The notes under the pieces were generated by a model. The model saw nothing but the letters and a program-made list of their open reading frames with translations, had not been told where the DNA came from and searched no databases. 32,568 nt of DNA from contig JALEGO010000260.1 in assembly GCA_022763165.1 (NCBI GenBank), positions 1-32,568 on the forward strand, in the 5' to 3' direction. Shown one piece after another: positions 23,680-32,568 of the stretch; position 1 is the stretch's first letter; each line of letters starts with the position of its first letter. The stretch comes from Flavobacteriales bacterium. GTDB taxonomy: Bacteria; Bacteroidota; Bacteroidia; Flavobacteriales_G; JALEGO01. The translations under genes were made by a program, and so were the position numbers.

Positions 23680-26466
23680 ATGTCTGAAAAGAAGTTGTTT
23701 TTGTTAGATGCTTTTGCTTTGATTTACAGATCTTATTTTGGGTTTGGGAACAATCAGAGATACAATTCGAAAGGAGTAAATACATCAGCAGCCTTGGGGT
23801 TTACAAATACACTTCTAGAAGTTCTTAGAAAAGAGGATCCTAGTCATATCGGAGTTGTGTTTGACGCTCCTTCATCAACGGCAATTCGAACAGCACAGTT
23901 TTCTGAATATAAAGCCAATAGGGAAGAGATGCCTGAAGATATCAAGAAATCTATCCCGATTATTCAGGATATCGTAAAGGCATTTAATATTCCAATTTTA
24001 ATGGCAGAAGGCTATGAGGCAGATGATGTAATCGGAACATTAGCCAAACAAGCGGAAAAAGCCGGTTTCACGACATATATGATGACGCCTGATAAGGACT
24101 TTGGTCAGTTAGTGTCTGAAAATATTTTTATGTATAGACCAGGCAGAAGTGGTAAGCCTTCTGAGATTTGGGGCGTTCCAGAAGTTTGCGAGAAATTTGA
24201 AGTTGAAAACCCATTACAAGTTATAGACATACTTGGTTTGTGGGGAGATGCAGTTGATAATATTCCTGGAATTCCAGGAATTGGAGAGAAGACGGCAAAA
24301 AAGTTAATCAAACTGTATGGTTCAGTTGAAGGATTAATAGAGAATGTTGAGGACTTGAAAGGCAAGCAGAAGGAAAATGTAATCAACTTTGCTGAGCAAG
24401 GGAAACTCTCAAAAGTGCTGGCTACAATATTGTTAGATGCACCTGTGGAATTTAAACCTGAGGATCTTGTAAGAGAAGAGCCCAACAAAGAGGATGTTAG
24501 ACGGATTTTTTCAGAACTGGAATTTAGAACACTAGCCAAAAGAATTTTGGGTGATGAGGTGCCTTTGGCCTCTAATGCCTCCGGTCAGCTAGACTTATTC
24601 GGAGGTGGAGGAACTCCAGCTCCTATTTCTGATGATACAGAAAACAAAGTTGTTGAACTCAAGAAGTTTGATGCTACAAAAGTTGACTACCGTCTAGTTC
24701 AAGAAGGTGAAGTTGACCAACTAGTTAAAGAGCTTTCTAATGTGAGTAGTTTTTGTTTTGATACAGAAACAACCGGAGTTGATGAAATTATGGCCGAAAT
24801 CGTGGGGCTTGCAATATCTTTCAAAAAGGAGACTGGATATTATATTCCCATGCCAAATGACTTTGATGCAGCCAAAAAAGTCCTGCATAAGTTTAAGCCA
24901 GTATTTGAGAATGATAAAATCGAAAAAATTGCTCAAAACTTGAAATATGATATTACAATTTTGAAAAGATATGATGTTCAGGTTAGAGGTCCAATATTTG
25001 ATACCATGCTTGCCCACTATCTTCTTCAACCCGATATGAAGCATAGCATGGACCGGTTGTCCGAAGCGTATTTGGCTTATAAGCCAATTTCTATTGAAAC
25101 TTTGATAGGAAAAAAGGGGAAAAAGCAACTGAGCATGAGGGACGTAAGCCTTGAGTCTGTCAAAAATTATGCTTCTGAAGACGCTGATATTACTTTACAG
25201 CTTAAGGAAGTTTTCGAACCTGAGATTACTAAATCTTTTAAAAAGCTATTTGAAGAAGTTGAAATGCCCTTAACCGATGTTCTATCTGATATAGAACTCG
25301 AAGGCATCAATCTTGATGTTCCTTCATTACGGAATTTCTCAGCAGAATTAGGCTCTGATATTGACAGATTAGAGAAAGAGATTATTGAATTGGCGGGTAC
25401 TGACTTCAATGTTGATTCACCAAGACAGCTAGGTCAAATCATTTATGAAATACTGCAAATTGGGGGTAAACCCAAAAAAACTAAAACAGGACAGTACTCT
25501 ACGAGTGAAGATGTCTTGATCAAGATGTCCAATGAACATGCCATTATTCCAAAAATACTAGATTACCGATCACTAAGAAAGCTCAAAAGTACTTATGTAG
25601 ATGCTTTACCAGATCTTGTAAATCCTGAAACAGGTAGGCTCCACACAAGTTACATGCAGGCGATTGCAGCAACTGGAAGGTTGAGTTCTAACAACCCAAA
25701 CTTGCAGAATATTCCCATTAGAACTGAGAAGGGGCGTGAGATTAGAAAAGCGTTTATCCCAAGAAATGATGACTATAAACTTCTATCAGCAGATTATTCT
25801 CAAATTGAACTGAGAATTGCCGCTGCCTTCAGTGAGGATCAGACCATGATAGATGCATTTCAAAACAATTTAGATATTCATGCCTCAACTGCTGCAAAGG
25901 TCTTCGGAGTGCCAATTGATGAGGTGGACCGAGAAATGAGAAGCAAGGCTAAGGCGGTAAACTTTGGCATTCTATATGGTCAAACAGCATTTGGTTTAGC
26001 GCAAAACCTTAATATTCCTAGAAAAGAAGCCAAGGAGATTATAGAAAGCTATTTTAAAGAGTTTTACAAAATTAGTGTTTACATCAATGATCAAATCAAC
26101 AATGCTCGAGAAAAGGGATATGTTGAGACTATAATGGGGAGGAAAAGAATCCTTAAAGACATTAATTCCAGGAATGCAGTAGTTCGTGGTCATGCTGAGA
26201 GAAATGCAATCAACGCTCCTATTCAAGGATCAGCCGCTGACATCATTAAAGTGGCGATGATCAATATTCATAAGAAAATCAAAGCTAACAATTTTAAATC
26301 TCGCATGTTACTTCAAGTTCATGATGAATTGGTATTTGACTTATTCAAGCCTGAAGAAGAGGAGTTTAAGCAAATGGTAATCAGAGAAATGCAAGAGGCT
26401 GTGACCTTAAAAGTCCCGCTTACAGTTGAAGCCGGAACAGGAAATAATTGGCTTGAGGCCCATTAA
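23680..26466 (+). CDS. polA: DNA polymerase I
   Basis: 928 aa, full length, with three domains. The 5'-3' exonuclease (1-~300) has FDAPSSTAIRTAQFSEYKANR, EGYEADDVIGTLA and the helix-hairpin-helix GIPGIGEKTAKKL. The 3'-5' proofreading exonuclease (~340-520) retains its first acidic pair (FDTETTG, Asp361/Glu363), so proofreading is probably intact. The polymerase domain has motif A SADYSQIELR (Asp705), motif B RSKAKAVNFGILYG and motif C VHDELVFD (His881-Asp-Glu883). It acts in Okazaki fragment maturation and excision repair. Monocistronic; divergent from the glycosyltransferase gene. Confidence 0.98.
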   Translation: MSEKKLFLLDAFALIYRSYFGFGNNQRYNSKGVNTSAALGFTNTLLEVLRKEDPSHIGVVFDAPSSTAIRTAQFSEYKANREEMPEDIKKSIPIIQDIVKAFNIPILMAEGYEADDVIGTLAKQAEKAGFTTYMMTPDKDFGQLVSENIFMYRPGRSGKPSEIWGVPEVCEKFEVENPLQVIDILGLWGDAVDNIPGIPGIGEKTAKKLIKLYGSVEGLIENVEDLKGKQKENVINFAEQGKLSKVLATILLDAPVEFKPEDLVREEPNKEDVRRIFSELEFRTLAKRILGDEVPLASNASGQLDLFGGGGTPAPISDDTENKVVELKKFDATKVDYRLVQEGEVDQLVKELSNVSSFCFDTETTGVDEIMAEIVGLAISFKKETGYYIPMPNDFDAAKKVLHKFKPVFENDKIEKIAQNLKYDITILKRYDVQVRGPIFDTMLAHYLLQPDMKHSMDRLSEAYLAYKPISIETLIGKKGKKQLSMRDVSLESVKNYASEDADITLQLKEVFEPEITKSFKKLFEEVEMPLTDVLSDIELEGINLDVPSLRNFSAELGSDIDRLEKEIIELAGTDFNVDSPRQLGQIIYEILQIGGKPKKTKTGQYSTSEDVLIKMSNEHAIIPKILDYRSLRKLKSTYVDALPDLVNPETGRLHTSYMQAIAATGRLSSNNPNLQNIPIRTEKGREIRKAFIPRNDDYKLLSADYSQIELRIAAAFSEDQTMIDAFQNNLDIHASTAAKVFGVPIDEVDREMRSKAKAVNFGILYGQTAFGLAQNLNIPRKEAKEIIESYFKEFYKISVYINDQINNAREKGYVETIMGRKRILKDINSRNAVVRGHAERNAINAPIQGSAADIIKVAMINIHKKIKANNFKSRMLLQVHDELVFDLFKPEEEEFKQMVIREMQEAVTLKVPLTVEAGTGNNWLEAH

Positions 26467-26545
26467 ATTGAAACTTTCTTCCTTCTCTAGCGTAGATCAT
26501 AGGTAACACTATAAGAGAACTGCGATTAGAAATATATTTTGATTA

Positions 26546-26606
26546 GAATAATATTTTTCATAAATTAGATTTGGTTGGCATTCTCGGAATAATATTTTAA
26601 TATTAT
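26546..26606 (+). repeat. Direct repeat GAATAATATTTT and overlapping inverted repeat at the 26605 start
   Basis: GAATAATATTTT occurs at 26546-26557 and 26587-26598, 41 bp apart, on both sides of the candidate -7 box. The second copy is part of a perfect inverted repeat ATAATATT-TT-AATATTAT (26589-26606) that covers the start codon. This may be a regulator-binding arrangement or a weak AT hairpin over the start; all bases involved except the first are A or T. Confidence 0.4.
26566..26573 (+). promoter_or_regulatory. Candidate -7 box (TAGATTTG) of the 26605-29716 pair
   Basis: Exact match to TAnnTTTG with TTTTG at 26537-26541 (24-nt gap) upstream. The leader would be about 25-30 nt. Confidence 0.45.
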
Positions 26607-29364
26607 GCGAGTTTTTATCATATTTAGCACATTTTTACTCACATTCGCTCAGCTTGAGCTGAGGGCTTCTCATGCAGCAGGTGCAGATTTGACATATCAT
26701 CATGTGTCTGGCAATAACTATGAGTTTGTTTATTCTTTCTACCGTTTTTGTGACGCTGGAAACACCAATGCTTCTGAGCCGTTGGGGGTTTATGCTTACA
26801 TCAATGCCCCTTCTTGCGGTATATCCAATTTTCAATTTTTACTTACCAAAGATCCTGGGAGTGTGGATATTACACCCCTCTGTCAATCGGTTCAATCAAG
26901 TTGTAACGGAGGGCCTTACGTGGGTTATCAAAAGTTCACCTATCGTGCGCAAATTCAATTGACGAGTCCATGTCCCGATTATGTGATTACTGCTTGTCAT
27001 TACGCTAGAAATGGAAACATCAATACTGTGGTGACCCCTAATCAAGAAAACCTTTGTGTGCAAACAAGTTTAGATCTATCATCAGGTATCCCAAACAATT
27101 CTCCTCAATTTTCGTTTGATCCGGTTTCATTTATTTGTTTGGGTCAAACCACTTGTGTCAATTCTGGGGCTACCGATGTGGATGGGGATTCATTAGCATT
27201 CGAGCTTATAAACCCTTTGTCAGCCGCTTTTTCCAATACCCACTCCAGCAGTGTTTATGATGCTTTGGGAAACTACATTGGTTACTACATGGGGTCACCT
27301 CCCCCGACATATAATATATCTTATCTTCCAGGCTGGTCTTTTACAAACCCAATAACCGGAACCACGACTTTCAATCAAGTTAATGGGGATTTGTGTTTCA
27401 CGCCAACCCAGAATGAAACAAGTGTTATAGCTGTGCGGGTCAAGGAGTATCGAAACGGAGTGCTTATAGGAAGTGTAATTCGTGACATGCAAGTCATTGT
27501 TCTGGCCAATTGTAATAACCAAAATCCTGAAATTGGTGATATACATGGTGGTAACACCTTAAACTCTGATACGTTGGTCTGTCCAGATGTTGCATTGAAC
27601 ATTGCGATACCAGTAAGTGATCCAAATGGCAATAATGTGACTATTTCATACAACAATACTATTCCAGGATCATTTGTATCTGTAATTGGAAATAATTCGC
27701 CCAGCGCCACAGTACATTTTGCTTGGACCCCATTGGCGTCTCAAGTTAGTGCTACACCATATTGTTTCACTGTATCTACAGTTGATGATCATTGTCCCTA
27801 TTTTGGTAGTTCTACTAGAACTTATTGTATTTATTTACAAAAGCCAACCGTAAACGTAAATGCAGCAGGACCTTTATGTGGCAATGCCAGCGCGTTTAAC
27901 ATGGTTGGAAGTCCTTCAACAAATGGCACATGGAATTGGTCCGGCACTGGGATAACAGACCCCTTATTGGGAACTTTTGATCCCTCCGTTGCAGGTCAAG
28001 GGTCTCATTGGGTGGTTTATAATTATACAGATAATGCGGGTTGTACTAACTCAGATAGTACCCAAATCTCGATTAATGGAAGTCCAGTTGCCGATGCAGG
28101 TCTCGATTCCAGTATTTGTGCAAGTGGATCTGTCAATTTGAAATTGGGTGGATCTCCAACAGGTTCGTGGGGAACGGGTCCATATACGTTCAGTTGGACT
28201 CCTGCATCATACTTATGGAATGCTGCTGTTCCGGATCCAACGGTAATTACCAATGTAGATACGAGCTTTATTGTGGTTGTCACTGACGCTTTAGGTTGTC
28301 AGGATCAGGATACAGTGGATATTTCCTTCTTTGCTCAACCTTCAGCTGATGCGGGGATAGACCTTACATATTGCTCCGGAAATTTCGTGCAAGATACTGT
28401 CGGAGGCGTACCCACGGCCAGTGGTGGAAGTGGGCCTTATGTTTATTCTTGGACTCCTTCTCATTGGGTTTCGGACGATAGTATTGCAAATCCATTTATT
28501 CTTGGAGGGAATGTGGGAACCTTAACTCTGGTCGTAACCGACTCGAATGGATGTGAAGATATTGATAGTATTACGATTGATTACAATCAATCACCTCGTG
28601 CCGATGCAGGTCCGGATATAGAATCATGCGGGTTATTTACGGATACACTTGGCGGTTTACCCACCGCTTCAGGGGGTACCGGTCCCTATACATATGAGTG
28701 GCTCCCGGCTCTAGGCTTAGATGACTCGAGTTTGGCCAACCCAAATCTTAATTTGAGTGCGGATACCTTCTATGTAGTTAAAATTACGGATGCCAAAGGT
28801 TGTACGGCTATAGATACTTTGTTTACCTCATTTGGAAGCGTAACAGCGGACTTTGATATGATCCCGGAATCATACTTTGCCCCGGTTAACGTGTATTTTG
28901 ACAATAACTCTAGCGGAGCAACTGACTATGAATGGGACTTCGGTGATGGAGATGACTCAGATGATAAAGATCCCACACACCTTTACAATGGGTCTGGATC
29001 TTATGTTGTTCAATTAATTGCATACGATGATAAAACCGGTTGTTCGGATACCTTGCGAAAGGTTCTAGTGCTTGAAGGACATTCACAGATATATGTGCCT
29101 AATATTATCACTCCAAATGGTGATGGAGAAAATGATCATTTTAAGGTTATTTCAAGAAACCTTGTTAAGTTTAGATGTGTGATCTTCAATCGCTGGGGCA
29201 CAGAGCTTTATAAGTTCAATGAGCAGGAGAATAATTGGGATGGTTACACATATTCCGGAAAAAAGGTCTCCAATGGAACATACTTCTATTTGATCACTGC
29301 AAAAGGGGCTGACGATTCTGAGTATAATTTCAAAGGAACGTTTTCAGTTCTAGGAACAAATTAA
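26605..29364 (+). CDS. Large surface protein with SprB-like repeats, PKD domain and type IX (type B) sorting domain
   Basis: 919 aa. A signal peptide (MRVFIIFSTFLLTFAQLELRA) is followed by a Cys-rich N-terminal region (SHAAGADLTYHHVSGNNYEF onward, to ~430). Three SprB-like repeats of about 90 residues come next, each with ADAG-x-D at its start and GPYxxxW in the middle (GTGPYTFSW, GSGPYVYSW, GTGPYTYEW), then TDALGC, TDSNGC or TDAKGC. A PKD domain (~750-815, YEWDFGDGD) precedes the C-terminal gliding-motility domain (~835-919: PNIITPNGDGENDHF, FNRWGTELY, NGTYFYLI). The last domain directs export by the type IX system. Likely cell-surface or released adhesin, probably co-transcribed with the next gene. 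Confidence 0.93.
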   Translation: MRVFIIFSTFLLTFAQLELRASHAAGADLTYHHVSGNNYEFVYSFYRFCDAGNTNASEPLGVYAYINAPSCGISNFQFLLTKDPGSVDITPLCQSVQSSCNGGPYVGYQKFTYRAQIQLTSPCPDYVITACHYARNGNINTVVTPNQENLCVQTSLDLSSGIPNNSPQFSFDPVSFICLGQTTCVNSGATDVDGDSLAFELINPLSAAFSNTHSSSVYDALGNYIGYYMGSPPPTYNISYLPGWSFTNPITGTTTFNQVNGDLCFTPTQNETSVIAVRVKEYRNGVLIGSVIRDMQVIVLANCNNQNPEIGDIHGGNTLNSDTLVCPDVALNIAIPVSDPNGNNVTISYNNTIPGSFVSVIGNNSPSATVHFAWTPLASQVSATPYCFTVSTVDDHCPYFGSSTRTYCIYLQKPTVNVNAAGPLCGNASAFNMVGSPSTNGTWNWSGTGITDPLLGTFDPSVAGQGSHWVVYNYTDNAGCTNSDSTQISINGSPVADAGLDSSICASGSVNLKLGGSPTGSWGTGPYTFSWTPASYLWNAAVPDPTVITNVDTSFIVVVTDALGCQDQDTVDISFFAQPSADAGIDLTYCSGNFVQDTVGGVPTASGGSGPYVYSWTPSHWVSDDSIANPFILGGNVGTLTLVVTDSNGCEDIDSITIDYNQSPRADAGPDIESCGLFTDTLGGLPTASGGTGPYTYEWLPALGLDDSSLANPNLNLSADTFYVVKITDAKGCTAIDTLFTSFGSVTADFDMIPESYFAPVNVYFDNNSSGATDYEWDFGDGDDSDDKDPTHLYNGSGSYVVQLIAYDDKTGCSDTLRKVLVLEGHSQIYVPNIITPNGDGENDHFKVISRNLVKFRCVIFNRWGTELYKFNEQENNWDGYTYSGKKVSNGTYFYLITAKGADDSEYNFKGTFSVLGTN

Positions 29365-29374
29365 TGGTATCATT

Positions 29375-29716
29375 TTGAAGAGTCTTATCCTAACACTTAT
29401 AGTATTGGTATTTGCCATTGCAACCCATGGGCAAAGCTTGGATCAGAGTACCAAAACAGATGAGCTGCCCAATGTATTTACACCAAATGGCGATCGATTG
29501 AATGAGTGGTTTGAGTTCCCTGTTGAAGACGAGAGGAACATACGTTCTATAAAGGTTTACAATAGGTGGGGTCAATTAATGCATCATTCAGATGAAAATG
29601 CAATTTGGAATGGTCGTTCTTTTGACGGGCAACTTGCCCCGCAAGGAGTATATTACTACATTATAGAAGAAAAAGAGGCTGAACCCTTTACAGGCTACAT
29701 TACGCTTCTTAGATGA
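29375..29716 (+). CDS. Minimal secreted protein consisting of a type IX type B sorting domain
   Basis: 113 aa from a TTG start (ATT at 29372 is an alternative; the ATG at 29364 is in another frame and stops at once). Signal peptide MKSLILTLIVLVFAIATHGQ, a short linker, then a full gliding-motility C-terminal domain: PNVFTPNGDRLNEWFEF, VYNRWGQLMH, WNGRSFDGQLAPQGVYYYII. No cargo domain precedes it. It follows the 919-aa protein by 10 nt and its stop abuts that of the convergent OmpA-like gene. It may be a small type IX substrate in its own right, a leftover of a larger gene, or a structural partner of the upstream protein. Confidence 0.85.
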   Translation: MKSLILTLIVLVFAIATHGQSLDQSTKTDELPNVFTPNGDRLNEWFEFPVEDERNIRSIKVYNRWGQLMHHSDENAIWNGRSFDGQLAPQGVYYYIIEEKEAEPFTGYITLLR

Positions 29717-30724
29717 TCAATTGTTTTCCAAAATCTCAAAAAGCTCATCCAAGTTTGGAGTTAGAATTACTTCAATTCTTCTGTTGTGCGCCTTATCATC
29801 TTTAGTTTCGTTCGCATTTAATGGCAGGTGTTCACCTCTTCCTGAAGCAGTGAGTCTTGAAGGATCGATATTCTTGTTATCTAATAATATTCTGACTACA
29901 GCAGTGGCCCTCAAAACGCTCAGATCCCAATTGTCTTTTAAGTGTCCTGAGCCATTTACAGGGTCATCATCGGTGTGGCCTTCAACCATAATGTTTATAT
30001 CATCTTGATTTTCAAGAGCCTCAGAAAGTTTGTTCAATGCCTTTCTCCCTCCCTGGTCTATGGCTGTGCTACCCTTGGGGAACAACAACTTAGCTTCCAG
30101 AGAAACGTAGATTTTCCCATTTTTTTGTTCAATAGTCAGGCCTTTTCCTTCATATCCTAAAAGGGCGTCTGTGACTTTCTTTTTCAAAGCCGCTACCTTA
30201 TCATCTTTTTCTTTAATTATGAATTCTAGCTCTTTGACCCGCGCTTCTCTCTTTTGCAGCTCTTTATTCAGGTCGTTAAGGGAACCCTCTTTTTTCTCCA
30301 AATCCCACTGAAGTCTTCTCAATTCATCTTCTTTGTCCAGTAGGGATTCTCTTGAGTTTTGAAGCTCTCCCATAAGTTTGGAACTTTCGGCTTTGTTTTT
30401 ATTCTCTAACTCCTTTAATCTTTTAACACGTTCCTCGTCTAGCTCCTTAATCTTATCATATTGCTCGGTAAGAGTTCGGTAGGCTTTCCCTTTGATAGTA
30501 GTATCTTGCACAAGTCCTTTGTGTCTTCTTCGGAGATCGTCTAATTCAGCTTGGTTTTCCTTTAGTGTGCTTTCAAGCTGCTTGTTTTGACTTAACAGGT
30601 TATTTCGGTCATCCTCACAGCGCTGCTTTTTGGCCTCTAGCTCCTCCACTTTTCTTGCAGGGACACAACCAAAAAACAAACTTATCAATGCGGTGAAAAA
30701 AAGAAAGTATCTGAAATTTTTCAT
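29717..30724 (-). CDS. OmpA-family lipoprotein with long coiled coil
   Basis: 335 aa. The N-terminal helix ends in a lipobox-like LFFGC (Cys20), indicating a lipoprotein. Residues ~25-185 are a continuous charged coiled coil (KKQRCEDDRNNLLSQNKQLE, then LKKKVTDALLGYEGKGLTI). The C-terminus (~200-325) is an OmpA/MotB peptidoglycan-binding domain with LLFPKGSTAIDQGG, IMVEGHTDDDPV, NWDLSVLRATAVVRILLD, LTASGRGEHLPL and NRRIEVIL. It likely ties the outer membrane to the cell wall through the coiled-coil spacer. It is convergent with the sorting-domain gene with no spacer and divergent from the 30797 gene. Confidence 0.93.
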   Translation of the reverse strand: MKNFRYFLFFTALISLFFGCVPARKVEELEAKKQRCEDDRNNLLSQNKQLESTLKENQAELDDLRRRHKGLVQDTTIKGKAYRTLTEQYDKIKELDEERVKRLKELENKNKAESSKLMGELQNSRESLLDKEDELRRLQWDLEKKEGSLNDLNKELQKREARVKELEFIIKEKDDKVAALKKKVTDALLGYEGKGLTIEQKNGKIYVSLEAKLLFPKGSTAIDQGGRKALNKLSEALENQDDINIMVEGHTDDDPVNGSGHLKDNWDLSVLRATAVVRILLDNKNIDPSRLTASGRGEHLPLNANETKDDKAHNRRIEVILTPNLDELFEILENN

Positions 30725-30796
30725 CTAAATAAGGTTTAGTAAATAAGATAGCCTTAACCTACAAAAGTCATGGAAATCCTACATATTTAAAGGCAT

Positions 30797-31642
30797 TTGA
30801 AACAAATTTATAAACATTTCGTTATTAATAATAGGCCCATAATAGCGCTGTTTCCAAATAATATTTTATTATTTTTAATAAAAAGCGATCAATTCGAACA
30901 AATGTTAGGAAAAAATTGGATATTAAATAATATTGGTGATTTTGAATATTTCAAATACTTGTTCATGGCCTACATCCAAGAAGTTCAGGCTTATTATGAA
31001 GAACGGAAGGTTTATCCTCACCTGGATGATTTGAAAAAAAGATATGTGGATTTAGCTGCTATTACAGAGCAGAAAGAGGATATCGAGATAAGCTTTCCAA
31101 GCAATTTAACAGGATTTGATTTTAAGAATCAAAAAACGATATTTAAATCAGCGTTTTCTAATGATGACGTTTTACAAGATCTAGAAAAGATAATTGAGTT
31201 TTGCATGCCCCTTCTAAAGAGTAATCTAATTAAGGGCCTGAGTCTTATTGATATGATCAAGTCGTCAGTGGTGCTTGAGCCTGTTGGTCTTGAGCCTATG
31301 TATTTAGATGAAGGTTATTTATTGATAGATGCATCTAAAACAGAGTATACACTAGTTTATCAATATAAAAAATCCAAGGTGGAGTTTTCTGATTCTGGAG
31401 AGTTGTCAATTTTAGGGGTTGAACATGTTAAGAACTATAAGAAAAGTATTGCTTGGACACCTGAAAATATCAAGTATGACTTGATAACGACTTTTGAGGA
31501 ATTACCAAACCCAGCTACTTATGTTATCGTGTGTGATGATAAGGTGCCTATAAACGAGACACTAATTCCTGTGGCAAAACAAATTGTTTATACGCACATA
31601 GCGGAGCGAACACAAGGTCAAGACTCTTCGGGCTCAATGTAA
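30797..31642 (+). CDS. Hypothetical protein
   Basis: 281 codons from a TTG; the frame is closed by a stop at 30788, so the start is TTG 30797, another non-ATG codon, or the first ATG at 30902 (which would give 246 aa). No signal peptide. The sequence has a charged helical middle (YFKYLFMAYIQEVQAYYEERK) and a later alpha/beta part (GYLLIDASKTEYTLVYQYKKSKVEF; NPATYVIVCDDKVPINETLIPVAKQ). I do not recognise the family. Its 3' end overlaps the convergent solute-binding protein gene by 25 bp. The length, the coherent composition and the lack of a competing ORF make it a real gene. Confidence 0.7.
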   Translation: MKQIYKHFVINNRPIIALFPNNILLFLIKSDQFEQMLGKNWILNNIGDFEYFKYLFMAYIQEVQAYYEERKVYPHLDDLKKRYVDLAAITEQKEDIEISFPSNLTGFDFKNQKTIFKSAFSNDDVLQDLEKIIEFCMPLLKSNLIKGLSLIDMIKSSVVLEPVGLEPMYLDEGYLLIDASKTEYTLVYQYKKSKVEFSDSGELSILGVEHVKNYKKSIAWTPENIKYDLITTFEELPNPATYVIVCDDKVPINETLIPVAKQIVYTHIAERTQGQDSSGSM

Positions 31643-32568
31643 ACCGCTCCGAAATCTCGATATTCCATTGCATTTGAAGGAAAGTTTTTGACTTGGGGAT
31701 TAAGTAACCGAATAAATTCATCGTAATAAAGAGGCAGTACAACCCCATCATCTAAGATGGTTTGCTCGGCCAACCGATACAATCTATACCTTTCGGACTT
31801 ATCAACTGTTTGAAGAGCTTTTTCGTAAAGAGAGTCGTACTTGGGATTTTGATATCGAAAAGCGTTGATATAAGAACGCTGATGTAGACTATCAGGAACG
31901 TGCTTGCCATAAAAGAGGTTTAAAAAACTCTCGGGATCTGGGTAGTCAGCGGCCCAGCCTGATCTCCAAAAATTGGCTTGACCATTCTCCACTTTTTCCA
32001 AATGTTCAGCAAAAGGAAGTACTTCCAGTTCAATTTCTATATTGAGGTTTTCTTTTAACATTTCTTGAATAACTTCGGCCACTTTTATATTGTTTTGCCC
32101 TCCACTATTCAGCTGAATCTTAGTTATCGGGAAGTCCTTGCCTCCAGGGTATCCAGCTTTTGACAGGAAGAGTCTCGCTTTCATCGGGTTAAAGGAGTAG
32201 CTCTTAAGACTATCATATTCATAATCTGCAAATGCTGGAGGGACAAAACCGTATTTAACAGGTTTCCCATCTCCTTGCATGATAAAATCGACAATATAAT
32301 CTCTATCTATCGCATAATTGAACGCTAGGCGCACATTCTTATCTTTAAAAACTTCGGATTTATGCTGAAATCCATAGTATTGGATCAGCATAGATGGAGT
32401 CACCTGCATCTCAAATGGTAGGTTGTCTCCCTTTTTAGCCTCATCTAACTCTCCAATAACAAAATCTATCATTTCAAGTGGTAACTTGAAAACCATGTCC
32501 AGCTTTTTATCTCTAAACATTTTTAATTCTTCTGTCTTATCATTGACAAAACTGATGCTAATTTCATC
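31618..32568 (-). CDS. Peptide/nickel-type ABC transporter substrate-binding protein, C-terminal part (runs off window)
   Basis: The frame is open to the window edge: the 16 codons beyond the track's ATG at 32520 (DEISISFVNDKTEELK) continue the family sequence, so that Met is internal. At least 317 aa are visible. Recognised as solute-binding family 5 (DppA/OppA-like) from FKDKNVRLAFNYAIDRDYIVDFI, KARLFLSKAGYPGGKDFP, NIKVAEVIQEMLKENLNIEIELE, FWRSGWAADYPDPESFLNLFYG and the tail ILDDGVVLPLYYDEFIRLLNPQVKNF. Such proteins bind oligopeptides or similar ligands outside the inner membrane. The N-terminus with its expected signal or lipobox is outside the window, and no permease gene is visible. Confidence 0.93.
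   Translation of the reverse strand, partial: DEISISFVNDKTEELKMFRDKKLDMVFKLPLEMIDFVIGELDEAKKGDNLPFEMQVTPSMLIQYYGFQHKSEVFKDKNVRLAFNYAIDRDYIVDFIMQGDGKPVKYGFVPPAFADYEYDSLKSYSFNPMKARLFLSKAGYPGGKDFPITKIQLNSGGQNNIKVAEVIQEMLKENLNIEIELEVLPFAEHLEKVENGQANFWRSGWAADYPDPESFLNLFYGKHVPDSLHQRSYINAFRYQNPKYDSLYEKALQTVDKSERYRLYRLAEQTILDDGVVLPLYYDEFIRLLNPQVKNFPSNAMEYRDFGAVYIEPEES

Noticed and set aside
29364-29366. ATG overlapping the stop of the 919-aa gene as the start of the next gene
   Set aside because: It is out of frame with the 113-aa protein and meets a TGA after four codons.

Overview
The window looks like chromosomal DNA of a Bacteroidota bacterium, probably a marine gliding member of Cytophagia or a related class. 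Four things point there: secreted proteins ending in a type IX secretion (gliding-motility type) C-terminal domain; the long IspG with a central insertion; the UDP-epimerase-like threonine dehydrogenase; and repeated matches to the Bacteroidota -7 promoter box TAnnTTTG just upstream of genes. DNA is AT-rich and densely packed. No gene-free gap exceeds 300 bp, and I saw no rRNA, tRNA, CRISPR array, insertion sequence or phage gene.

Layout. 1-897 (-): start of a secreted jelly-roll/MAM-like surface protein that runs off the left edge and is missing from the ORF track. 1162-1572: small lipoprotein. 1607-3535 (-): ispG. 3658-4570: outer-membrane beta-barrel protein and a small membrane protein. 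4562-9430 (-): PAP2-like membrane phosphatase, rpoN, asnS and trhO. 9507-12244: TPR-type LytS-like histidine kinase and its LytTR response regulator, closed by an intrinsic terminator. 12473-13879: ArnT/PMT-like glycosyltransferase cut in two by one in-frame TAG. 13911-15135: unknown 92-aa protein and threonine dehydrogenase. 15313-16245: MORN/YwqK-repeat protein. 16259-19252 (-): unknown protein, M28 peptidase/glutaminyl-cyclase-like lipoprotein, cysS. 19404-22823: BlaI repressor, BlaR1-like M56 peptidase fused to an amidase, AlkD-like HEAT protein and SPL-like radical SAM enzyme. 22798-23559 (-): family 2 glycosyltransferase. 23680-26466: polA. 26605-29716: large PKD/SprB-like surface protein and a tiny protein made almost only of the type IX sorting domain. 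29717-30724 (-): OmpA-type coiled-coil lipoprotein. 30797-31642: unknown protein. 31618-32568 (-): C-terminal part of a peptide-type solute-binding protein.

How genes work together. Most are housekeeping: isoprenoid precursors, tRNA charging and modification, replication/repair, sigma-54. The most interesting block is 19372-22823. Two tandem BlaI-type operators precede a repressor gene that overlaps a membrane-protease gene. The protease carries a complete N-acetylmuramoyl-L-alanine amidase where BlaR1 carries its penicillin-binding sensor. Two putative DNA-repair genes follow with no obvious promoter between. This could be a cell-wall-sensing regulatory operon that does not rely on a beta-lactam sensor. 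The operon extent and the ligand are inference.

Functional calls come from reading motifs by eye; no database search was run.
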